This document shows, one piece after another, positions 54,926 to 64,000 of a stretch of 64,000 nucleotides of DNA. Each line of letters opens with the position of its first letter. The first letter of the stretch is position 1. Location: the NCBI GenBank assembly GCA_030848705.1, contig CM061245.1, positions 72,961,564 to 73,025,563 of the forward strand. Direction: 5' to 3'. The position numbers were made by a program, and so were the translations under genes. The notes beneath the pieces are model-generated. The model searched no databases. It saw only the letters and a list, made by a program, of their open reading frames with translations, and was not told the origin of the DNA. Source of the DNA: Heracleum sosnowskyi (taxonomy: Eukaryota; Streptophyta; Magnoliopsida; Apiales; Apiaceae).

Positions 54926-56839
54926 TTGTTAACGGGAAAAAAAAGGTTAACATATAGTGAAAAAGAAAGAGGTAAGAACAAAAAAATCCTCAATGAGAGT
55001 CGGTTCTTTCTCCTCTCTCTTCCCTATTTTCCAAACACTTTTCTTCTACTCCAAAAATCAAATTCAATTCTTACACTCAATATCCACCCCTTCGTCTCCC
55101 CCAATCCTCTTCGATTACTTACACACATTTTCCTACAGAGAAAGTTTTTATACCTTCTCTATGTTTCATTTGAATTTTCTCTATTCAGACACCTGACTTT
55201 TGTCTTTGACTTTCTGAATTCTCTAGTGATTTCTTCTTCTTTAATCATAATATCTCATCGAAAAACTCTTGAACAACGTTTCTTGGTCAACCCCGTAGAT
55301 ATATCACGGCCCTTGAATACGACACATGATCTTCCTTTGGTGGCGCATACTTAAGAAAGCAAAGTATGGACCGAGGGTGAATGGCTTTTTCAACCTCCTT
55401 ATTCTACCAGCGATTGGCATAAAAATCAGGTTCTCTTTGATCTTGTTGACCTCACTCGTGTGTTAGATAATTCTGTCAAGAATACTATCACAAAGTGTAA
55501 TGGAGTCACTTGTGTTGAACCCATAGTGGATTTTATGCATGAATCAACCTTAAATTGGGGGAACCGTTGTTTTTCTATTCATGTCTCTGTTAATTGTTTT
55601 GCTTTTGAAGGGATTAGAGAGTCTGATTTAACTCTATTTGGGTCTTTAGGTATGACTAATATGTTCCGGCACTTTGGAGGTTTTTTAGTGTTTCATTTTC
55701 GTGATGAAATTGTTGTTAGTAACTTTCTGAGAAATTGCCCTGTTGTTATTGATAAATGTGTGTTCAAAGTGAAATCCTGGCACGAGTTTTTTCCAGATAA
55801 TCTTGATAATCTGGAGAATGAGAAGGTTAGGATCTGGGTTAAGTTCACCCGTGTACCCTTTATTTATTGGACTATTAAGGGATTGTGCATGCTGGGTTTT
55901 GTAGTTGATGACCTTATTGGAATGGATAAGAGTACGCACAGAGCAGCAGTTAGAAATGAACCAAATAGTGAGGCTCGGATGCTCACTGAGATAGGAGTCC
56001 TAGACCCTGTGAAACATTTCATCCTCGTTAATTCTTATGTGGTTAACAAGCAATCCAGAGTCTTGTTAAATTATGAGAGTCCTACTGTATGTAGGTATTG
56101 TTGTGGGAACCATGTTGGTGAGTGTGAACTTATCCAGGAATGCTTTAAGGACATGGGTGAAGAACCCCTTGATTTTAGGATGCTATTGGAGGATTATGAT
56201 GATAGTGGGTACCGTGACCATGTACCCACCTCTGATAGTGATGCAGAGGACCCTAGACTTGAGAATGCAGAGTTTGACAGTGATCCTGAATTGGACTATT
56301 TGGAGGATTGATCCACAAGTGATGAGTTGGATTCTTATCAGTTACATGGGGAAGATGCTTGTCTCTCTAGTCTTGGTAGGTTAGAGGCTCAGTTGACTGT
56401 TGCTCATGTGATGGACGTAGAAACAATGAAGTTTACTCTGTGCATTGTCAAGGGAACTGGTGGAGCTGGTGGAGCAACTGGTGAAGTAGGGGGAGTTGGT
56501 GATGCAGGTACAGAGAGCCAGGATAAACATGGTGTAATACACATTGATAATACGAGGAAAAGGGATGGCACTTTGTTGGATGCCTTTAGGGATGATGGAC
56601 AGGTCTCAGGTGAGGATTTGGTTGTTGATCACAGTAGCAGATGGATTGGGAGAACAGCTGGTGGCATTGCTGACTTGCAGAGTGATATCATGACGACGGG
56701 TTTACCTCAACAGGGCAGACAGAGCAGACTGGTGGAGATTACAGTGGTAGCATCTGGAGCTCAGCAGAGTGGAGGCTTCAAGGTGGATAAGGCAGTGACG
56801 CCTGATGATGAGGCCGTTGTGCCTGATTCCGATGTTTAA
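54926..56839 (+). pseudogene. LINE ORF1-like (DUF4283/zinc-knuckle) pseudogene
   Basis: One frame is open across this span except for TAA at 55352-55354 and TGA at 56309-56311. Both could arise by C-to-T change (CAA, CGA). The central part (55460-56311, 283 codons) resembles the DUF4283 domain of plant LINE ORF1/Gag-like proteins (WVKFTRVPFIYWTIKGLCML at about residues 122-141) followed by a zinc-knuckle-like CRYCCGNHVGEC at about 212-223, with spacing 2-3-3. Then comes an acidic tail, and after the TGA a Gly-rich region. The 54926-55354 part is Ser/Leu/Phe-rich and may be 5' leader rather than coding. No reverse transcriptase follows, so at most an ORF1 fragment or non-autonomous element. 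Confidence 0.55.
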
Positions 56840-56948
56840 TTCGCAGTTTGTTTGTGCTTTGAAAGGCATATGTCTAGTCCTATTTGTAAACACCGAGGAT
56901 TCTACTCAACTTTAATTAAGATGTAATAAGTAAATAATAAAAATCATA

Positions 56949-58177
56949 TGTCACAGGAATCTCAGAAGGTTATATCTGTCAAAGAATGAAGATTAAAGTC
57001 ATCTACAGACTTGAAGTGATTCTACATTGAAAGAAGCTCAATTTATTGATCAAGCCTCAATGAAGTATTCAAGCTCAGTGGATTTATTAAAGTGACAGAG
57101 ATTTCAAGTGGTGACAGAAAAAGATACTGATTACGGAGTTCTTGAATGAGAAGGAAGTGAATCACTGCTTAAAGTCAAACAGATAAAGAACAGACATTGT
57201 CGTTAGTCACTCATGAACCAGACCGTGCATTGAGTGTCAACTTACTATTGTGTTTGTTATTTATCTAAGTTTTAAGTGATTCTGGAATTAATTGAGAAGT
57301 CAACTAATTCTATTTATTCTCTTATAAATAGTTAATATTATTAAGTATATTATTTATTAAATTAATTCTGCAAAGAATTAATTTAATACATAATTTATTT
57401 AGTTAATTATTTAAATTAGAATATATTTGAACTAGGAAGACTTAGGATTGAACTAGGAAGACTTAGTTCTTTGAACTAGGAAGACTACCAAGGTTGTCTT
57501 CCCGATTGTCTTCCTAAGTCAAATCCTAGTCTTCCCGGTTGTATTCTTAGTTCAATGGTTGTCTTCCCGAAAGTCTTCCAAGAACAAAATGTTTGTTTTC
57601 CTCTAAGTCTTCCCAAGGCAAATTGCATTCTGTTGAAGTGACTTGCACGTGGGTTTACCAAAAAGAAAAGCAATGTTATATATACACGGATCAGAAGACT
57701 TGGACAATTCATTACTACAACACAGAAGAACAAAAAGACACAGCAACATATATTCCATTCCTCTGTCTTCATTACTTCTTGAACTGCAAAGCTTTCAGCC
57801 AGAGATTTAATTCTTGTATTGATTGTTAACATTTAATCCATAAGAATCATTTCTCTTGTACTGCTTTAGCTTTCTAGCGGATCATAATCCCTAGATTTTA
57901 TATCGAACTACTTTTTAGTATTCGATCCTTTTTATTACAAAAATAGATAAATTCATGTCGAATTTATTCTAGATTTGTTTTATCAAGTTCTTTGTAATCA
58001 GTGAACAAAATTGTATCACCCCTCAAGTTTAATAGAGTTTCTATTTAACTTGAATATTGTTTCAGTTTTTATTCCGCATTAATTTGTTCTAATTTGTTTA
58101 ATCTTAAACGAACAAATTTCGATAAAACGGTATAGTTTGTATTCAACCCCCTTCTACAAACTTATCAGGACCTAACA
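56949..58177 (+). repeat. Copia-3 5' LTR (start approximate)
   Basis: The end is secure (CCTAACA before the PBS). The start is placed at the TG of TGTCACAGGAATCTCAG without a partner LTR to confirm it. TATA-like TTATATATAC at 57677-57686. A cluster of GGAAGACTTAG / GTCTTCC units in both orientations lies at 57429-57616, just upstream of the TATA. Confidence 0.65.
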
Positions 58178-58179
58178 AT

Positions 58180-58191
58180 TGGCATCAGAGC
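58180..58191 (+). other. Primer-binding site of Copia-3
   Basis: TGGCATCAGAGC, two bases after the LTR end, identical to the Copia-1 site. Confidence 0.8.
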
Positions 58192-58283
58192 CTTTTGATT
58201 GATATACAAATCAAAGATCCAATTGTTTTGAGATTTTTCTTTTAAACTCTGATTTTTTATCTTATTCCTAAAAATCTCAAAAG

Positions 58284-60524
58284 ATGTCTACTACACAGAA
58301 AGTTGGTACTATCAAAATCCCAATGTTCAGCAAGGAGCATTATCCAATGTGGAAGAAGAAAATGCTTCTATTTCTTAAGGTTGCAAATCCTAAATACATT
58401 GATGTGCTGAAGAACGGTCCCAAAGTCCCTATGATTATTGAGGGAGAACTCATTGAGAATGATGTTGTGACTAGGGCTGCTAGAATGTACCCTAAAGATG
58501 CCAAGGATTACACTCCTGATGAGAAAGAGGATGTTACCTTGGATTCCTGTCTTCAGTTGATCCTTATTGATTGTCTTGATCCAATCATGCATAATCATGT
58601 TCTCAACTGTGATACTGCTAAACACATTTGGGCAACTATAGAGATAATCAATGAGGGGACAGAGGAAGTTAGGGAGAATATGCTGGAAATTCTCACATCA
58701 CAATATGAGCATTTCAGATCAAACCCTGGTGAAGGTATCTCTCAGGTTTTTGAGAGATATAACAAATTAATCAATGATCTGAATCTCAATGGGAAGCACT
58801 ACACCAACAAGGAGATTAACAAGAAGTTCCTTCTTACACTTCCACCTCATTTGGAGCACAAAATTTCTGCCATTAGAGAAGCAAGAGATATGAATGAGAT
58901 TGCTTTGGAGAGATTGTATGGTGTTCTGAAGACCTATGAACTGGAGCAGATTCAACAAAGGGAGCTGTATGGAACTGGGAAGATTGTTAGTACTTCTACT
59001 GCACTGGCTGCTGAAGTCCCACAGAAACTGGAAGTGAAGTCTGTTCAACCTTCCAGTTCTAACATGAATGTTATTGATGTTGAATATGGATTAACATCCA
59101 TTGATCAATCTGGTGGTGACTTCTATTCTTTAGAAGAACTTGATCAGCTGGAGGATGGTGATTTGGCTTTGATAGTCAGGAAGTTTGGGAAGTTCAGATT
59201 CAAGAGGAATCCCAATCTTAAGTTCAGGCCCAGATTTCAGAGAGGTGGATCTTCCTCTTCAAGTGGCTCAAGGGGTGGCTACAAAACTGGAACTGTGGAA
59301 AGGAGCACAATCAGATGCTACAATTGCAATGAGTTGGGTCACTTTGCTACTGAATGCAGAAAGCCAAAGAAAGTGACTAGAAACACATTTGATTCTAGCA
59401 AGAAGAACAAGATTGGGAAAGCTTATGTTGCTGAAGGAAAGAGTTGGGATGACACTGACAGTGATGAAGAAGCAGGTGAGATTGGGAACCTTGCTTTAGT
59501 GGCTAAAGAGGCAAGCACTTCATCTGCACACATGTCAGAGGTAAAGTTTACTGATACGGAAATGATTCGTCATCTTGGTGGCACCTTAGAATGTGCTCGC
59601 ACTGAAAATGATAGAATAATTCTTTTAAACACAAATCTTGAAAATGAGATAAAAGAATTAAAACTAGTGCATGTTAATCAGGATGAACTTGTTGAGAAAA
59701 TAGCTTTTCTTGAGAATAGGGTTAAATGTTATATTCAACTGGAAACCATTCTTAAGAAAGAGATTAGTGAGCTGAAGACTAAAGCTAATGCCTATTTTAG
59801 CTCTTGTAAGACGGCTAAAGAGATTCTCAATAAACAAGCTGTTGGTAATCATGTCAGTATAGGTTATGATTATAATGAGGCCATTGGATTGCTTGGAATA
59901 AATTCCCCTTGTAGAGTCAGATCTGAAGGAAGGGGTGTTCCATATATGCTTAAGGGTATTGAAACACCCTTCTGTAAGGAGTCCGAAGCAGAACCTCTGA
60001 ATGAAGACTCTATCATCATTGCAGAGGAGATTCGTGAAGAAGATATTGCTTTGGAAGTTGAACAATCCAAAAAGTGTATATCTGATATTCCAGTCAAAGT
60101 TGCTACAACTAAAAAGACTAAATCAGATATCCATAAGTTGGATCAAAACAACTGTAGAACTAACATGCCTGCTGTTAATTCTTCTCATAAAGCATGTGGT
60201 GTGAGTAATTGCATGTCTTGTGCTTTTAATGTTATGTATGCTTTCTTTAATAAAAAGCATGTATCTAGTGATAAGACTGCTCCACGTCAACATGTTAATA
60301 ATAAGAAGCATGTTAAAGTAAAGACTACTAGTCCTCCTCAGACTAGAGTGGATTCATTTATCCCTAAGCCTACTCAGAAATGTGTTAAGGCTGGCTATAA
60401 ATGGAAACGCTCTTATGTGAAAGAGGTTGAAGTAGTTTTAGTTAAAAATGTTGTTTTGCCTGACAAAGGCCAATTCTTTAAGTATGCCGGACCCAATCAA
60501 GTGTGGGTTCCGAGGAAGGACTAA
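58284..60524 (+). CDS. gag: Copia-3 Gag polyprotein (746 aa)
   Basis: ATG 58284 (AAGATGTCT) lies about 90 bp after the PBS. The N-terminal 240 residues form the copia Gag domain (PMWKKKMLLFLK near 20, YGVLKTYELEQ near 214). An Arg/Gly/Ser-rich stretch precedes an intact zinc knuckle CYNCNELGHFATEC at 345-358. Residues about 430-505 are a coiled coil. The C-terminal part is Lys/Thr-rich. It ends WVPRKD, aligned with WVPKST of the Copia-1 Gag. Pol overlaps by 22 nt in the -1 frame, as in Copia-1. Unlike Copia-1, the first knuckle is complete. Confidence 0.93.
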   Translation: MSTTQKVGTIKIPMFSKEHYPMWKKKMLLFLKVANPKYIDVLKNGPKVPMIIEGELIENDVVTRAARMYPKDAKDYTPDEKEDVTLDSCLQLILIDCLDPIMHNHVLNCDTAKHIWATIEIINEGTEEVRENMLEILTSQYEHFRSNPGEGISQVFERYNKLINDLNLNGKHYTNKEINKKFLLTLPPHLEHKISAIREARDMNEIALERLYGVLKTYELEQIQQRELYGTGKIVSTSTALAAEVPQKLEVKSVQPSSSNMNVIDVEYGLTSIDQSGGDFYSLEELDQLEDGDLALIVRKFGKFRFKRNPNLKFRPRFQRGGSSSSSGSRGGYKTGTVERSTIRCYNCNELGHFATECRKPKKVTRNTFDSSKKNKIGKAYVAEGKSWDDTDSDEEAGEIGNLALVAKEASTSSAHMSEVKFTDTEMIRHLGGTLECARTENDRIILLNTNLENEIKELKLVHVNQDELVEKIAFLENRVKCYIQLETILKKEISELKTKANAYFSSCKTAKEILNKQAVGNHVSIGYDYNEAIGLLGINSPCRVRSEGRGVPYMLKGIETPFCKESEAEPLNEDSIIIAEEIREEDIALEVEQSKKCISDIPVKVATTKKTKSDIHKLDQNNCRTNMPAVNSSHKACGVSNCMSCAFNVMYAFFNKKHVSSDKTAPRQHVNNKKHVKVKTTSPPQTRVDSFIPKPTQKCVKAGYKWKRSYVKEVEVVLVKNVVLPDKGQFFKYAGPNQVWVPRKD

Positions 60525-63500
60525 TCAATCTGGTATTGCAGGGAGTTAAACAGGTAAGCCGTGTTATATGGGTTCTTGACAGTGGTTGTTCAAGGAATAT
60601 GACCGGAGATAGACCCCTGCTATCAGATCTGGTTGAGAAAGCTGGCCCTGTAGTAACCTTTGGAGATAACAGCAAGGGTATTACGAAAGGATATGGCTGT
60701 TTGAAGTACGGAAATGTTATCATTGAAGATGTTTCATTTGTGGAAGGTCTGACGTTCAATCTTCTCAGCATCAGTCAGTTCTGTGACAGAGGATATGCTG
60801 TTTCCTTTGAAAGAGAGAAGTGTCAGATCCTTCACAAGAAGAATGGAAAGCCTGCTCTTCAAGGAGTAAGGAAAGGTGACTTGTTCATAGCTGATATGAA
60901 CTCGGGATTCAAAGATGAAGTTAATTGTTTTTATGCTAAAGCTTCATCAGATGATAGTTGGCTATGGCACAAGAAGATGTCTCACCTTAACTTCAAAACT
61001 ATGAACTCTTTAGTCAAGAGGGAATTAGTTAGAGGTTTGCCTCAGATGGAATTTACACAGGAAGGACTGTGTGAGGCATGTCAGAAAGGAAAGTCAAAGA
61101 AAGCTTCTCACAAGGGCACTGATACATCATCAATAACTGAACCTCTTCAGCTACTGCACATGGATTTGTTTGGTCCAGTTAATGTGATGTCCATGTCAAA
61201 GAAACAATATGCACTTGTGATTGTTGATGACTATTCAAAATATACATGGGTTTTATTCCTACATTCCAAGGATGAGACCCCATTCCTGGTGATTGGCCAC
61301 ATAAAGTTGATTGAGCTGGATTCTAGATTCCCTGTTAGAGCCATAAGGTCAGATAATGGTACTGAATTCAAGAATGCCATTCTAAATGACTTTTGTGCTG
61401 ATAAAGGAATAACAAGACAGTATTCTGCCCCTAGAACTCCTCAACAAAATGGAGTAGTGGAAAGAAAGAATCGTACATTGATTGAAGCAGCTAGGACTAT
61501 GCTAAGTGAGTCCAAACTTCCAACGTACTTTTGGGCTGAAGCAGCGAATACAGCTTGTTATACTCAGAATCGAACTTTAATCAACAAGGACTTAATGAAG
61601 ACTCCTTATGAGATCATGAACAACAAGAAACCAACTGTCAAGTACTTTCATGTATTTGGAGCAAAATGCTTTGTGCTTATAGATGACAATGTGAAACGTG
61701 GCAAGTTTGATGCAAAGGCACAAGAAGCTATTTTTGTTGGTTACTCCAGAAGATCTTACAGAGTCTACTTGGTTGGTAGTCACACAGTAAAGGAAAGTGT
61801 CAATGTTACTTTTGATGACACTAAGTTCCCCAATATCCAAAAAGTAGATTCATTTGAGAAGCTGAAGTTTGATAACTTGCCAGACTCAGAATCAGATGAT
61901 GAAGCCCCACCTGAAGTTATTGTTGGTGATGATAATAACAATGATGATAATGATCATGGTGATGGTGGTGGAAACACTGGTAACAATGGAGATACCACCA
62001 ACACTGGAGAAGAATCAACAAGGCAATCAAGCAACAACTCAGGGGGAGCAAATGAAGGATCAACTAGTCACTCACAACATCAAAGTGAATTTCAAGGTGA
62101 ATCGTCAAGATCAAATCTTCCAAGACAGACTGTTTGGAATAGAGCTCATCCTTTTGAGCTGATCATTGGTGATCCAGATGTTGGAGTTAAAACTAGAAGT
62201 GCTTCTCAGAATGAATGTCTTTTCTCAGCATTTCTATCTAAAATGGAGCCAAAGAAAAATGAGGAAGCACTGACTGATCCAGATTGGGTGATTGCTATGC
62301 AAGATGAACTCAATCAATTTGAACAACAGCAAGTCTGGAAGCTGGTACCCAGGCCAAAGAACAAGAAAGTAGTTGGTACAAGATGGGTATACAGAAACAA
62401 GCTAGATGAGGATGGCATTGTTACAAGGAACAAGGCAAGACTGGTTGCACAAGGGTATTCACAAGCTGAAGGCATTGATTATGATGAAACCTATGCACCA
62501 GTGGCTAGACTTGAGGCCATCAGGATGTTCTTAGCATTTGCTGCTTACTCCAATTTTAAAGTCTATCAAATGGATGTTAAGAGTGCATTCCTGAATGGTG
62601 AACTTGATGAAGAAGTGTATGTGGAACAGCCCCCTGGCTTTGAAAATCAGGAGCTGCTGGACTTTGTGTACTTTCTCTTCAAGGCTATCTATGGTCTCAA
62701 ACAAGCCCCAAGAAAATGGTATGACACTCTCTCTGGTTTTCTTTTAGAAAATGGTTTTGTTAGAGGTATCATAGACAAAACTCTTTTTTCAAAGAAACAT
62801 AAAGGTGATATGATATTAGTCCAAGTCTATGTGGATGACATCATATTTGGGTCTACTAATGATGATCTCTGTAAGAGATTTGCTAAGCTAATGCAGAGTA
62901 AGTTTGAAATGAGTATGATGGGTGAGCTGAAGTTCTTTCTTGGATTGCAAGTAAGTCAAAGGACAAATGGTATATTTATTTGTCAATCCAAGTATCTTAA
63001 AGAACTCCTCAAGAAGTATCACATGGACGATTCAGCATCAGCAAGGACTCTATCTTCAACAGCAATCAAACTTGGAGCTTCTGACAAGTCTATCAAGGTA
63101 GATGTTACAAGCTACAGAGGTATGATTGGCTCCTTACTCTATCTTACTGCTAGTAGACCAGATATTATGTATGCTACATGCTTGTGTGCAAGGTTCCAAG
63201 CGGACCCTAGAGATGTACATCTCGTTGCTGTGAAAAGAATCTTGAGATATCTTAAGGGTACACCTAATCTAGGTATCTGGTACCCTAAAGATTCTGGTTT
63301 TAATCTTGTTGGATATACAGATTCTGATTATGCAGGTAGTGTTGTGGATAGAAAGAGCACCTCTGGGAGTTGTCAATTCCTAGGAGGTAGGTTGATTTCC
63401 TGGTATAGCAAGAAACATCAAGCAGTTTCCAATTCAACAGCAGAAGCTGAATATATTGCTGCTGGAAGCTGTTGTGCTCAGATCTTATGGATACGGAATC

Positions 63501-63778
63501 AATTAAAGGACTATGGTTTTGCATTAGACAAAATTCCCATATTTTGTGATAATACAAGTGCCATAGCAATCTCCAACAACCCTGTGCAGCACTCGAGAAC
63601 GAAGCACATTGATATCAGGTATCATTTTATCAGAGAGCATGTCATGAATGGAACTGTGGAGTTACATTTTGTACCCACAGAAGAACAGACTGCAGATATA
63701 TTCACTAAATCTGTTGACGAATCCACATTTATCAAGTTAGTTGGTAAATTGGGTATGTTAAACAGTCTTAGTGATTAA
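60503..63778 (+). CDS. pol: Copia-3 Pol polyprotein: protease, integrase, reverse transcriptase, RNase H
   Basis: Open frame from a nominal GTG at 60503 (no ATG) to TAA at 63776. Protease DSG with Asp26. GAG-pre-integrase (WHKKMSH, then CEACQKGK). Integrase triad Asp221, Asp284, Glu320 with D-35-E spacing. An Asn/Asp/Gly-rich linker lies between integrase and RT. RT YVDD is at 776-779. RNase H tail ends with DIFTKSVDESTF. All motifs intact. The frame relation to gag and the overlap length equal those of Copia-1. An in-phase CAG|GGA at 60539-60544 precedes the protease in both elements. Confidence 0.95.
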   Translation: MGSEEGLINLVLQGVKQVSRVIWVLDSGCSRNMTGDRPLLSDLVEKAGPVVTFGDNSKGITKGYGCLKYGNVIIEDVSFVEGLTFNLLSISQFCDRGYAVSFEREKCQILHKKNGKPALQGVRKGDLFIADMNSGFKDEVNCFYAKASSDDSWLWHKKMSHLNFKTMNSLVKRELVRGLPQMEFTQEGLCEACQKGKSKKASHKGTDTSSITEPLQLLHMDLFGPVNVMSMSKKQYALVIVDDYSKYTWVLFLHSKDETPFLVIGHIKLIELDSRFPVRAIRSDNGTEFKNAILNDFCADKGITRQYSAPRTPQQNGVVERKNRTLIEAARTMLSESKLPTYFWAEAANTACYTQNRTLINKDLMKTPYEIMNNKKPTVKYFHVFGAKCFVLIDDNVKRGKFDAKAQEAIFVGYSRRSYRVYLVGSHTVKESVNVTFDDTKFPNIQKVDSFEKLKFDNLPDSESDDEAPPEVIVGDDNNNDDNDHGDGGGNTGNNGDTTNTGEESTRQSSNNSGGANEGSTSHSQHQSEFQGESSRSNLPRQTVWNRAHPFELIIGDPDVGVKTRSASQNECLFSAFLSKMEPKKNEEALTDPDWVIAMQDELNQFEQQQVWKLVPRPKNKKVVGTRWVYRNKLDEDGIVTRNKARLVAQGYSQAEGIDYDETYAPVARLEAIRMFLAFAAYSNFKVYQMDVKSAFLNGELDEEVYVEQPPGFENQELLDFVYFLFKAIYGLKQAPRKWYDTLSGFLLENGFVRGIIDKTLFSKKHKGDMILVQVYVDDIIFGSTNDDLCKRFAKLMQSKFEMSMMGELKFFLGLQVSQRTNGIFICQSKYLKELLKKYHMDDSASARTLSSTAIKLGASDKSIKVDVTSYRGMIGSLLYLTASRPDIMYATCLCARFQADPRDVHLVAVKRILRYLKGTPNLGIWYPKDSGFNLVGYTDSDYAGSVVDRKSTSGSCQFLGGRLISWYSKKHQAVSNSTAEAEYIAAGSCCAQILWIRNQLKDYGFALDKIPIFCDNTSAIAISNNPVQHSRTKHIDIRYHFIREHVMNGTVELHFVPTEEQTADIFTKSVDESTFIKLVGKLGMLNSLSD

Positions 63779-64000
63779 CAATATCTCTGTCATGTTTGTT
63801 CTTTAAAAATTCATTTTCTCTTGTCATTTAAATGATATTCACTGTCAATTCTCATTTAATAGTACATGCTTGTGTATTTAAATAGCTCTAAATATTTTAT
63901 TTTCTTTAAAAAATATTTTTCTCATATTGTTTAAGTAGAGAAATGTATTTTTATTGAAAATATATTTATTTAGAATTATTTAGGTATTTTTCAGATTGTA
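63779..64000 (+). other. Copia-3 3' non-coding sequence, incomplete
   Basis: 222 bp of AT-rich sequence after the pol stop. No PPT or LTR start seen before the window ends. Confidence 0.6.

Larger units (their letters stand above)
56949..63999 (+). mobile_element. Copia-3: Sirevirus-type Ty1/copia retrotransposon, 3' end outside window
   Basis: 5' LTR about 56949-58177, PBS 58180-58191, gag 58284-60524, pol 60503-63778, then 3' non-coding sequence to the window end. Gag and Pol frames are open with all catalytic motifs, so it may be autonomous. The missing 3' LTR prevents LTR dating and a TSD check. Domain order and Gag type match Copia-1, but there is no trace of the TCAACG motif, so it belongs to a different family. 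Whether it has an accessory ORF cannot be seen. Confidence 0.9.

Overview
The window is plant nuclear DNA, almost certainly from a eudicot. One intact 17-exon gene encoding a peroxisomal Lon protease (LON2) sits in a dense field of LTR retrotransposons, many nested and mostly young. I cannot name the species. All LTR boundaries, target-site duplications (TSDs) and divergence counts were read by eye.

Layout: 1-17679 is a minus-strand, degraded Ty1/copia element (copia-A) running off the left edge. It is split by a 13.15-kb plus-strand Sirevirus-type copia element (Copia-1, 804-13957, TSD GCAGT). Copia-1 has LTRs of about 1.04 kb, open gag and pol frames, and a very large accessory ORF of unknown function. 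17680-22065 is AT-rich and holds a hAT-like MITE, a decayed unidentified ORF and two tandem duplications. 22066-39006 is a large non-autonomous LTR element (element B, TSD AGTAT) with no gag or pol. It is split by a Tat-lineage Ty3/gypsy element (Gypsy-2, 23918-33014, TSD AACAT) with dual RNase H, a premature stop, a frameshift and an integrase deletion. LON2 runs 39334-53392; its ATG lies 327 bp downstream of element B. Its introns hold a short TRIM-like LTR element (intron 7), a small Helitron (intron 11) and a Stowaway-like MITE with a G20 tract (intron 16). After an AT-rich stretch with a MITE-like inverted repeat comes a LINE-ORF1/DUF4283-like pseudogene (to 56839). A second Sirevirus-type copia element (Copia-3) follows, with intact gag and pol but its 3' LTR beyond the right edge.

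Relative ages from LTR divergence: element B 14 differences in 1171 bp, Gypsy-2 6 in 705 bp, Copia-1 7 in about 1041 bp. This agrees with Gypsy-2 having inserted into element B.

The least ordinary signals are as follows. (1) A 10-12 bp CpG-containing motif (TCAACGGAATG / TCAACGAAAC) occurs about 40 times in both orientations throughout Copia-1, LTRs, UTR and coding sequence alike. (2) The 1370-codon accessory ORF of Copia-1 has promoter-like sequence of its own. (3) A different GC-rich palindromic motif (GGACGCGTCC / GGGCGCGCCC) is scattered over element B. (4) Both Sirevirus-type elements share a gag-pol junction with a -1 frame relation and a phase-0 acceptor-like TTG(TG)CAG|GGA.
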